Positions 1 to 12,500 of a stretch of DNA of 64,000 nucleotides are shown in pieces. The notes beneath the pieces were generated by a model, which had not been told where the DNA came from, did no database searches, and saw only the letters and a list, made by a program, of their open reading frames with translations. How positions within the stretch are numbered: the stretch's first letter is position 1; each line of letters opens with the position of its first letter. The translations under genes were made by a program, and so were the position numbers. Origin of the DNA: Apostichopus japonicus (taxonomy: Eukaryota > Echinodermata > Holothuroidea > Aspidochirotida > Stichopodidae); NCBI RefSeq assembly GCF_037975245.1, contig NC_092577.1:14475513-14539512 (forward strand), in the 5' to 3' direction.

Positions 1-197
1 ATTCCTTTAAGTAAAGAGAGGGTGTTTATGTGCTTTAGTTTCCAAGGACACTGTTGAACTATCAGAAAAAACCTTGGTACAGTGCCTTTAGGTTATTTTC
101 ATTTCCTTCTTTCTGTCTTTGATCTTTCCAAACTGTTAATTTAAAAATGTATAAAGTATTTCTATACAAATTTTCATCTACTGATGCTTAATTTCAG

Positions 198-296
198 ACT
201 CAATGCAGTTGAGGACTTGATGGAACACCAAGATCAAGTCACGGAAGCTGTTGAAGTTCTCAAGAAGCTGCCCGACTTGGAGAGGTTTCTCAGCAA
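198..296 (+). CDS. MSH6: MSH6 exon A (first in window)
   Basis: The acceptor is ttcag and the donor gtaagt. The first base completes a codon from the previous exon; residues 1-32 read LNAVEDLM...[11 protein letters not shown], matching the MSH6 lever region. It ends in phase 2. Confidence 0.94.
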
Positions 297-3200
297 GTAA
301 GTCCCCTTTTAAAGCAGCTTTGTCTCAAACTTTAAGCATAGCAGAATGTATTAAAGTATTGCTTAAGTTGCAGTAGTCATATTATCTAAGAAAAATGACT
401 GTTTATAGTTGAGGTTGCATAGCTCTAACTAACCTTCTGAAGACGTCAGAACACGAAACAAGGTGTGGTGAAAATAATATCACCAGACTCATATCCCTAG
501 GCAATGAGCAAGTGCTCCTCAGTGGACTTTTATCCCTTCTCTGCTTACATTCACAAGAGAAGATTTGATGTAGGTTATATAAACATCTACTTGAAAGGTT
601 ACTTAATAAAATCACTCGACTCATTCTGTGTGTAACCATATCGGATAGCTGAATGTGGATTCCTCTGTTTTATGGGAATAGTTCAATAGCTTTCGATGTC
701 ATCTGTAATTGAGAATTTCATCAAACTGAAAATTGATTTTTCAGAAATATTATTGTTTGCTCTGTGGATAAATCATTTAATTTTAAAAAGGATAAATATC
801 AACTCAATTGCCCACATGACTTCTGTCATTCTTTGTTGCCAGATGCATTCATTAAATACCACCAATTTAAAACTATATATATCTTTGACATACAAAATAC
901 TATGAGGATGGGGTTTTGACCTAAAAATGCCAAATTTTCCAGCAATTCTGTCACAGCAGTCGACTCCATCCATGGGGATCCCCTTCTAAATAAAGTATTT
1001 TTTATGCCCGACCTAATAACTACCTTGGAATTTCCTAATTTTGTTGCCAGGATACACAGCCTTGGATCTCTTCGGAAGAGTGAGGATCATCCCGATGGCA
1101 GAGCTATATTTTTTGAAGATGCTACTTATGGGTGAGTTAATTCACCCTGGCAATGACGTTCTATTGCTTTTGATATTTTTTGTTTCGGTTGACTGATTAT
1201 TTTAATCTAAAGTAATGATTTTACCTTAAAAATTAAATTAGCCAGCAATACATATCTACAAATATTTGAAGCCATTGTATGCACTCTGTCTATTTGTGGA
1301 GTATGATGACACCATGGTGGATAACATGATGTTATATACTACAAAGCAGTAGTATCTTCATTCTGTTTTAAGTGATAATAAACACGCCCCCCTCATAAAT
1401 ATGGATTTTAACAGTATAATAATCCCTGGTAGTGGACGGATGAGACACCCGTCTGCCGCAACCAACCGACACAGATATTCTCTGATCATGCAGTGTATTC
1501 AAAGTTATATAACAATCGTTTTAATGAATAGGTCTCTGCCATTCTTTCATGTTTATATGGTTATTTACCATCTCCCTCTCTTTTCAATCTTACATGCATG
1601 TTTTGGCCATCATTTCCTTTTGTACATTTTTATTTTCTGTTATTACTTTTTCTAGAACACTTTTATTTTATTTTTTTATGTACTCTATTTATATTTTATC
1701 ATTCTGATCATTTATTTATCCTTTTAGGGATACATTTAAATTGAATCTGTCTTTCAATCTGTCCTTACCATGCTTAAACATGCACAAAAACTTAATTAAC
1801 CTTTACCAGAGAATGGTCTAGTTCACCCACGTCCCACTTGAATAAGAGAATCATGCAATTTAACCTATAAACAGTACAACAATAGTTTTGAGCTCAATCA
1901 CCATGTGCTGATACAACCCTTCCTTGCTCACGCTTAACATACTATGACAGAAACCAAAACGTTGATTATGAAAATTACATCTTTTACCTCTCTTGACAGA
2001 AAGCGAAAGATTCTTGATTTCCTGACTACACTCGATGGTTTCCAGGATGCAGGAGACATTCTCAAAATATTTCAAAAGAGAGCTCCAAAATTTAAGTAAG
2101 TGATGCGAGACATTCTAAATGAAATGACAATAAAAGTTGCCCTGTCTTTTATGATATATATATTAACTTGCCTAGTTTTACGTGTTTGTCGAGAAAAAAT
2201 TACTGCTCTTCTATCTAATATCTGGAGGTTTGGGAGGGGAAAGTTGGGGAGCAGCTGGTTAGGGGCATAACCTTACAGGTCAAGAAAGATATGTCTTAGG
2301 TCTTATCATCTGACATCGTTTTGTTTATACAACAGAGAGTCAGAAGTACTCCTGATAATTGTTATTACTTGCGTTGCATTGCTACACTGCAACCAGTTAA
2401 TGTGAACTATGTGAATAGATTGTCAGCAGTTGTAGGCTCATTTCGCACTCATTTGAAACTCAAAACTACGCTTGAACACAGAGATAGTGCCTTTTTTCTT
2501 TGTGATTTTAATGTCGTTCACTGTAAAATAGAAATACAAATATGAACTATCAAACGCTATCAAAAATAAACGGAACTATGTAGAAAAAATACATATAGTA
2601 CTACAATATTAACATTCCGTGATACGAATTGCACTAATGCATTCAGAATACAAAGAATAGAGTTTTGCAGAAATACGAGTGTAGCTACTGTCTGACCCGT
2701 TGCCTCTGAGTTTAACCCTTTGATAGTCAGAAGTGAACTATGTGGACCATCAAGTATAGACTTACTTCTGTTAATTTATTGTAGCAGTGGAACTCAATGC
2801 TCTCTTATTTGTAGTTAAACCTACAGGCAGATTTATTTTTGACTGTTACTTTGCTCATATTTCATGTTGCTAAGGAGTTGTTCATATTGCTAAGGAGTTG
2901 TTCATGTTCAGGGTTTTTGTTAAGAAATGAAGTAGGTGGGTCAAGTTGAAAAGTAGGCGGGACTGTCTGTACGCGGACATGGGGGAGGGGTCTAAGGGGA
3001 GGGGTCCCCCCTCCGGAAAATTGCAATTTAAAAAGTCTCTAGATGCAAAATGGTGCAATATACAGTTGTTTGGTCAATGATATTGCCCCCCTCCCAATCA
3101 CCCCTTTCTTCAATCTGTCCTATTTTTCTTTTTTTCTCCTGAATTTTTTTATTAACACTCGGGTCATGGAGCCTAGGGAGGTAGCTATGCCACTGAACCG

Positions 3201-3554
3201 AACTTAGCAAGGGTGTGTCGCACTTGCTGCATTAAATGAAGTGCGATCATAACAAAATGATAATAGGTCTACGGTACCTACAAAGTGAGTAGGATTTTAC
3301 TGCCAAAAAATACCCAACTAGGTCTGTGATAGAACCTTCTGTTTTTTATTCAGCTTTTATCTCTGTTGAGCAACAATTTGTATGTCAAGAGAAGCCCTTC
3401 GCCTACCTCTACTCTCACCCACCCCTCGGCCTCATCTCCTCGACCATACTACTAATGTTCAACTTCTTGTAGATTTTACCAACAGTTAACTGCTGTGACA
3501 GTTTCAATCACACCTGACCTGGTTGTGGGTATTTATTCCTCTCGATTTTTTTCG

Positions 3555-3586
<32 letters not shown>

Positions 3587-6500
3587 TTTTTTACTGAGCG
3601 TAGCAAAGTAGCCGGGTCATGTACGTGCAGTAAGCAGGTCATTTGACCCGGGTCCCGGCTACTAACGAAAACCCTGATGTTGCTAAGGAGTTGTTCATGT
3701 TGCTAAGGAGATGTTCATGTTGTTGAGAAGATATTCACATGGTTGTGTTTACAGATCAAAGATTCTTAGACAGAGTTTACTCCTGGAGAGAGAGGATGAC
3801 AGTAAGGGAGGTCGGTATCCGGATTTGAAGGAACATTTGGATCTGTTTGATGTGAGTATTGGTTTAGGTTTCTTTCCTATATCTTACTAATTTATTTCTA
3901 TCTTTGGATTAACTTTTATAGATAGGTAATCCACATTATGTTGGGATTAATACAGAATTTATGACTGGTTTGGATAGATGTATGATTTAAGTATTGGTGA
4001 AGGTTTCTACTGTTTGGATGGAATCTCTCCTATCTTAGTAATGGTTTTCAATATTTGGATTCATTTTTGTAGATACCTGTAGGTGTTGCACATTATATGA
4101 AATGTTTGATCATATATTGGGAATAAGACAGATTTTAGGACCGGTTTCCTGCACCCGTTGTCAACCCTGTTTAATGCACAGTCTTGCAAGCATCCAAACT
4201 TGTTGTTGGGTAATATAGGGAGTTTACTAACTTTGTAAATAAGCATATAAAATTATAAATAAATAATTCAGTACTAATATTCCAGTACTCTCAGACTAAA
4301 ATACAACATTACACTGTGTCTATTGTCAAGGGGATAATTAGACATTCATTGTGATTTAAAAAAAATCTGTGGTGACCTTCTGTGTTTGCTCTTATATCTT
4401 CTTAAATAATATCACAAATCTGTTTGGCAACATTGATAAAATGTTGAGTTTTTATGTGATCACATCTTCACTACTAGTGTTCACATCCTGTGTTCACATC
4501 TCGCATCAAGTGTTCACATATTGACTACTGGCTGTTGTATTATGACATATATTACTTTTGATTATTACAAGTAGTTCTTATTTAGCATTGCTGCCCTCTA
4601 TTCTTAAGAATGGTATGTTTGTTTAGGTTTGCTGTTAGTGGCTGCTAACTTCTATTAGATATGTATACTTGACAACAACACAAGACAAAAAGCAGAATTA
4701 AACATCTTATTAAACATCTTCTGTAAGAAGATAAGTGACAATACTTCACTGGCCAATAAAGTTTTACCCCAAATATTAGTAGAATAATTCTATTGAAGTT
4801 AGTTTATGTGAACTTTCTATTGATAAATTATGATTAAATCTGGTAATGTCTTTTCTTGCATTCCTTCTTCAGAATGCATTCGACAAGAAGAAGGCCAAAG
4901 ATGCCGGTGCGATCGTTCCGAGACCGGGAGTTGATGAAGATTACGATGAAGCTTTGCGTGACATCAAAGCAACACAGAGGAAGTTTGACGAGTACTTGGA
5001 AAAACAACGACGAAGATTAGGATGTTCTGTAAGATTCTCAGCCTCTTTATTTTCTGACAATTTGGTAAACTGTAACCTTGCAAGCCTTTGGGTAATGTGA
5101 TCTTGAAATGCTCAACTAAACATTTCTATGCATAATATGGCTAATGAGGAAAAAACAAGGTAGCAGTTCCACAACCTTAAAAGGGACAAAGCGAAAACAA
5201 AACAAGTTGCCGATCAGGCATCATATATATCATGGCAATTTATTTCTCTTTTGCTGATTTTTGTAACTCGGTTTCATTCCTGAAATGTCTGTGCGGGTGC
5301 ACTATTTCTCCCTTCCCCTCCCTCTACTACCATATGGTTACACCACTGGGTTGGATGTCACATTTAGTCTGTAGCAGTAATTTTCATTCTCATAGAAAAA
5401 AAATAAAACTCTGTGAAGCTTGGAATGATTCAAAGTAATGATAGCACAATTGAGTCTTTAACCTATCATAAACATCTAAATGTACAGGGGTAGCACAATT
5501 GAGTCTTTAGCCTATCCATAACATCTAAATGTACTTGGTAGCACAATTGAGTCTTTAACCTATCCATAACAACTAAATGTACTGGGATATCACAATTGAG
5601 TCTGTAACCTATCCATAACATCTAAATGTACTGGGATATCACAATTGAGTCTTTAACCTATCCATAACATCTAAATGTACTGGGATATCACAATTGAGTC
5701 TTTAACCTATCCATAATATCTAAATGTACTGGGATAGCACAACTGAGTCTTTAGCCTATCAATAACATCTAAATGTACTGGGGTAGCACAATTGAGTCTT
5801 TAACCTACCCATAACATCTAAATGTACAAGGTAGTACAATTGTGTCTTTAAGCTATCCATAACATCTAAATGTACAGGGTAGCACAATTGTGTCTTTAAG
5901 CTATCCATAACATCTAAATGTACTGGGGTAGCACAATTGCGTCTGTAAACCTATCCATAACATCTTAATGCTCTGGGATAGCACAATTGAGTCTTTAACC
6001 TATCCATAACATTTAAATTGTACTGGGGTAGAGCTCAATTGAGTCTTTAACCTATTCATAACATCCAAATGTACTGGGGTAGCACAACTGAGTCTTTAGC
6101 CTATCAATAACATCCATATGTACTGGGGTACCTCAATTGAATCTTTAGCCTATCAATAACATCTAAATGTACTGGGGTAGCACAATTGAGTATTTTACCT
6201 ATCCATTACATCTAAATGTACTAGGTTTGTCATTGCACAAATCTTCACGTCTTTGGAACAATATTTTGCCAATTATTGATAATTCACTCAGTGATTGATG
6301 TACTGTATACACACATCGATTGTTTGTATTTTTATATGCAGAGCATCAAGTACTGGGGATCGGCTAAGAATCGCTTCCAGCTGGAAGTACCCGAGGCTGC
6401 TCTTTCTCGAAAAACGCCAGAAGAATACGAGCTACAGTCATCAAAGAAAGGTTTTAAACGTTACTGGACTCCAGTCATCACGGACTTGCTGGCAGATCTT

Positions 6501-9500
6501 ATAACCGCTGAAGATCGTAGAGATGTTGCATTAAAAGATTCCATGAGAAGAGTCTTTCATAAGTTTGATGAACAGTAAGGCTTATAACCTCTCATAGTTC
6601 ACTCTGGCATTACATCATTTAAAGTTGCTGAATAATTCTGCAACAGTATTGGAGATTGTCAAAAGCCCTTCATTGACGAACCTTACTCTTCCAGCTGCAT
6701 TGTTGCGATTCCCTATCAAAGTATCCTTCCACATGCATGTATGACCCTGGCACCTGAACTGTGGTAGTAAGTGCATATATTTTGTAGGACATTGATGCTC
6801 ACTTAAAGGAGCTACCCTCAGAGTCATACTTAGCTAACAGTCATAGAGTTGTAAAGCAGTAAGTTGCCTAGGAGATTCAATAGATTCATAGAGACTTGTA
6901 CTCATACTGGTACTCATACAAGTCTTGAGTCTGGATGCTGCCATGTTCTAGTCATATTCTCCAGCCACAACAGATCATGAATACTTACATGAAGTCTGTT
7001 AATTTACAAGTACAGTATATCAATACTAAGCCTAAGCTTATATAAGCACTATCCTGTCAAAGATAGTCAGTCTAGCCTAACTTGCATATAACACTATCGG
7101 CTGTGTTTTATTGCCATAAAGTATTTGCCAATTTAAATACTGCATGCACCTTTTTAGGTGAGAGGTACATTGCATCATTTTACATGTCTGAAAATATAAA
7201 CAGTTGTAGGCAGTCCCAAACTGTCGTACTAACACTTTACCACCTTCATGTAAAATAGTCCAGCCTGCTACATTTAATATCATTCGTATGAAAATAATTT
7301 TGAATGAAAGTACAATCACAAAGCCTATTGTGTTTCTACAGTTACAAACAATGGGACCAGGCTGTTCAGTGCCTAGCAGTGATAGATGTTCTGATAAGCT
7401 TATCAAACTTCAGCATGGCTGGAGAAGATGTCATGTGCCGGCCAGAGTTTGTGGAACCCACCAAGGATACTAAGGTAATCCCCTTAAAATTTATTCAGAA
7501 ACTGAGATGACTTTGACCTTTCTTTCATACAACCGGTAAAAACACAAGAACAAAGCCAATGAGGATAACTTTCACCATATTAATTGCAAAATAAATCACA
7601 TTTAGTCAAATTTGAAACTCCTTCAGAAAGGAATTTCTGGGTGCCTGAAGTTCATTGCTTAGAAAATTGTTGAAAATTTACTGCATCTTTAGGTTTGAAA
7701 CCACAACCACATAGTATTTCATCGCAAACTGAAGATGTTAATGTTTTAAATTTGATATTTTGCATCTGACAACGGCAAAATGAATGATGTCATCAAGGCA
7801 ATGCAGCTGAAAATTAGTTTTGTTTTTGTGATATATATATATTTTGTAACTGACTAATTCACATGGAAAACCCATATTTGCATAATAGTTGTGGTTTGAT
7901 GAAATTGTAACTTCATGGAGCATTGAATGCTAATGAAACATTCAAAATGTACCAGGTTTCAAGAATAAATCAACAAGAAGATTTTAATTGCCTAAGTAAA
8001 GTATTTAAGAAACATTTACCCTGAGGGCATCTTAGAGCCCACCTAATGTGGTCCACTTACCTGGAGTAACTGAATGTTAAAAGCCAGTCAAAAGTAGGAT
8101 ACATTCAATCAACCATATCTTAAGTTAGGGACAAGATATTGAGATTGAAGTTTCAACTATCCTTGTGTTTGAGATTGAATGGTAATTAACTCTTGAATTG
8201 GAGAGAGCAAACCAACTGCTAACAAATGCTAGAACCCTGCTAGATCTCTTAGTTAGAATGAATGAAGGAAGGAAATTATCATTGGTATCTATGGAAACCT
8301 GTTATAAATAAGACAAGTTGATGCTATTTAAAAAAAAAGGGTGAAATGTTAAAAGATATTCAAAGGAAGTGTTCAAACAATTTTTTTTTACTTTTACAGC
8401 CTTTCATAGCAATTGAAAATGGCCGCCATCCTTGCATCGTAAGAACATTTTCTGGAGGCGATTACATCCCTAACCATACATATATCGGGACATCAGATGT
8501 AAGTGATCACTTAAAGTTGGAAATTATTTCAGACTGTGATTTTCTTATTTCCACCAGTTTTTTTTCTTCTTCAAAGTAGGTATCACATGAGGAACAAACT
8601 GAATCACAGAGATTATGTAGATGGGCAACATGCAGTCCTCAAACCGATTTGTGGCGGCCTGCAGCAAGGTTTTTTGATGCCCTTTTATCGTGGCTTGCAC
8701 AACCTTATTAGAATATGGGTTGATGAAGACATAGCTAAGCCAGAATGACAAAACACTCAATCCAAGGCAACATTTAGCACCGAGATGTTGATCAATATTC
8801 TGCTTGAAATTGACTGGCTTTGTTAACATTGTCTGCTCTATCATAGGTTTCCATGGATACCAGTGATGGCTCATGTGACACCAGTTGTTGTGTGTTGGTC
8901 ACGGGTCCCAACATGGGCGGTAAATCTACTTTGATGAGGCAAGTCGGTCTCATCGTTATCACGGCCCAGCTTGGTTGCTATGTCCCAGCAGACAGCTGCA
9001 AGCTCACACCAGTCGACAGGGTATTTACAAGACTGGGAGCTCGGGATAATATTATGTCAGGTAAGGGGTCTGTTAGAATTACTGCTGAGGGATTTGGTTC
9101 GTTCCTACAAATATCTGGGGAAATTGGTTTGTTCCACAGGGAAGTCTTGGTGTGCAGCGGGATGGCAAGTAAATCTTCATTTCAGAATGGATGGAATATC
9201 CCATGATATCTCTGCCAGTGCCATAACGGGGCAGGGTCTGGGATGAGTGGTGGGGATGGGGATTGGATTTAGGGAGGGGATGGGTGTGGGGATGGGGAGT
9301 GGATGAGGGAGGGGATGGGTGTTAGTGATGGGGAGGGCATGGGTGTGGGGATGGGAGGGTAGGTGGATGAGGGAGAGAGTTGATGTTATTGATGTGGATG
9401 GGGAGTGGATGAGGAAGGGGATGGGTGTTAGTGATGGGGAGGGCATGGGTGTGGGGATGGGAGGGTGGGTGGATGAGGGAGGGGGGTTGATGTTATTGAT

Positions 9501-12500
9501 GGGGATGGGGAGTGGATGAGGGAGGGGATGGGTGTTAGTGATGGGAGGGCATGGGTGTGGGGAACCGGGATGGGAGGGTGGGTGGATGAGGGAGGGGATG
9601 GGTGTTAGTGATGGGGAGGGCATTGGTGTGGGGATGGGAGGGTGGGTGGATGAGGGAGGGGGGTTGATGTTATTGATGGGGATGGGGAGTGGATGAGGGA
9701 TGGGATGGGTGTTAGTGATGGGAGGGCATGGGTGTGGGGAACCGGGATGGGAGGGTGGGTGGATGAGGGAGGGGGGTTGATGTTATTGATGGGCATGGGG
9801 AGTGGATGAGGGAGGGGATGGGTGTTAGTGATGGGGAGGGCATGGGTGTGGGGATGGGAGGGTGGGTGGATGAGGGAGGGAGGGAGTTGATGTTATTGAT
9901 GGGGATGGGGGAGTGGATGGTGAAGGGGATAAGTGCAGGGATGGGAACATGCATGAGGGAGGAGATGGGTGTTAATGATGGGGATGGGGGGAGGAATGGA
10001 GGAAAGAGCTTTGAAAACTCTTCCTCCATTGTCCGCACCGACAAATTGTAAGGGGAAAAGGTTTGAAACATTCATAAACATGACGGAACATCAAGCAACA
10101 AATGTATTAATTCAACAGGGCTGTACCACCGATGATCATGTCAACCAATGTTATTTGTGTATATTAGTGCTGCTACACAGAAAAGAACAAAGCCTGTATG
10201 ATTCAATTTTACCAGATTGGAATAAAGTACCACCTCTGTTTAGTTAAGGCTTGCAATTTCAACATATTTGACAATGGGTGGCATAGCCACTCTTCTTGAG
10301 AGATGAAAGAGGCTCTTGTAAATAAGCTTACCCCCTGTCCCAACTTCTTCAGTCCCCGCTCCCTTAGCCCCACTGATGGGCAAGGCATGTGGAATGTCTG
10401 ATCTCTGTAGATGGAGTGAAATTTTTATAAAAATATACTTTTCCATGTTTTTTTTTGTTATTCTTCTAAAGGTGAAAGTACTTTCTACGTGGAACTCAGC
10501 GAGACATCCAGCATCCTTCAACACGCTACCAAGCATTCCTTGATCTTGATGGATGAGCTTGGTAAGTAGAGATGGAAGTTTTCAGTCAAGTTATAGTTTT
10601 GATCTCCAAGTACAGTAGCATGATACAGTGTCTACTCTTGCTCAGTCGTAACCGTAGTTACCAATAATGTAGTAAGTTGGGTCAAATTCGCAGCTCCTAT
10701 AATTAAAAGCAAAATCAAAAATTTGTTCCCATTTTGGAAATTATTTGCCTATAAAATAAGAGCTGGTGGGGATCGATATCAAGGGAAGATTGTAGTAAGA
10801 TGTAAAAGCTGGGTTAAAGGTATCTAGTTTGCTTCCATAAAATTCTGCCAAAAATAATATAAAGGATATTCAAAAATCAATATTACAAGTATTTTCTGCT
10901 TTCTTACATGTATCTTTTGTCTTTGAATTTTGGTTGCCAAGTATTATAATTGATATTAGAATGCTGCAGTTTCTGGCTTTGAAACCTGGATCCCAGAAGG
11001 GCTCTCCTTCTTTGGTGGTCCCCTGAAACTCCATCCAATAATGACAACCCCTCCCCCCCCCCCCCCCACAAACACTCCTACCCCCTTTGAAATACCAAAT
11101 TGTGCTTTTGTTGGCTTCATTAAACAAAGAAATAATAGTTCAACATGTAAACTGTACCTAATATTTAGAACAGCCTATTCTAATTTATTTACTGGGACAG
11201 GGGAGAATTTTAACTAAATATATGCCAATGCACAAAAGAAGATGGAAGAATAGATTTAAGTGGCCACATCATGACAGTAAGCCCTTTTTTTCATGGTTTT
11301 GTGACTCCATTCTTTGATTTCCAAAGCTTTGGTGTATGTTTGAAATTTAGTATTGGTGATGATGGCAACTGTGCTGAAATTGGTTTCATTTTGTCTTTGT
11401 CATTCGTAAGGTCGTGGAACTGCTACCTATGATGGAACTGCCATTGCCAGTGCAGTTGTCAAGGAAGTCTCTGAGAACATCGGCTGTCGCACACTGTTTT
11501 CAACTCACTATCATTCACTGGTTGAAGAGTTCTCCCATGATACTAATATTCGATTGGGTCATATGGTAAGGATAACCCACAATCACACGGTGTGATGAAA
11601 TTCAGTTTTAAAACAGAAAGAACTCCAAACAAATCTTCATTCAGCCAGTTGATGTTAAAAACAAAAACATCAAGCAAAGAGAACCAATCAAATAGTTTTA
11701 CCCATATGGATACTCGCTGTTAATCGCTTAAAGGCATTGAAGACTCGCCCCAAACAGCGTGTGGCCATCTGAAAAAGTTAACTTTCTGTTGCTTACAAGT
11801 GACGTTTTGTGCGTGTCGCTACAAAATGCAGACAGTAATGAAAAGTGATACCTTGTTATCTTTAGCTGGACCTGAGATGTGTCCATCGCTGTATCGTTTG
11901 TATACTGTGCTCAGGGTATTGACTGTAGCTGTATATACTGGCTGTACATCAGTGTCTAATTACCGACGGTAGCAAGCTGTGTGTGTCTATTTTCTGGGAT
12001 CGTTGGTGGTGTGTAACACTTCTGTTACACCTCATACGAAACTAGGTCAGATTACCGGTATTAGACGTTTCTTTTAGCGCGAGTCTTCACTCCCTTTATG
12101 ATGTTATCTAAGTTACTGACCACTGTAACATGTGCCTGTTTACTGTGTAGGTACCCAGGGTTCGTACGGGTGCTTGAAAACCTTGAAAATGCTTGAATTT
12201 GATTGGTCAGTTTTCAAGGCCTTGAAAGTACTTGATTTCTTATATTTTTGGAAAATGTCATTGAAAAGTGCTTGAAATTTAACATGCTTAATGCAAAACA
12301 TATTTTGTATGTAATTGTTACACAATAATTACCGTGGAATAGTCAAATTGTGACAAACAAAAAACTTAAAAGAATGTCTTAGTTGTCTAAAAAAATACGA
12401 GGGAGGGTCGCGCACAATCACCGCAAACTTCTCGCACAGTCACTGGCAAATTACGGCCTCCACTAAGCAATTTCAGTACCAGCGACAATAACCAAAAATC

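Noticed and set aside
3180-3195. TAGCTATGCCACTG as the right end of an hAT-like element
   Set aside because: It fits the CAGTGGC.TAGCTA pattern, but no left partner or 8-bp duplication could be found, so it is at most a fragment.
9177-10071. Proline-rich frames on the minus strand
   Set aside because: They are translations of the G-rich minisatellite and change frame with the repeat.
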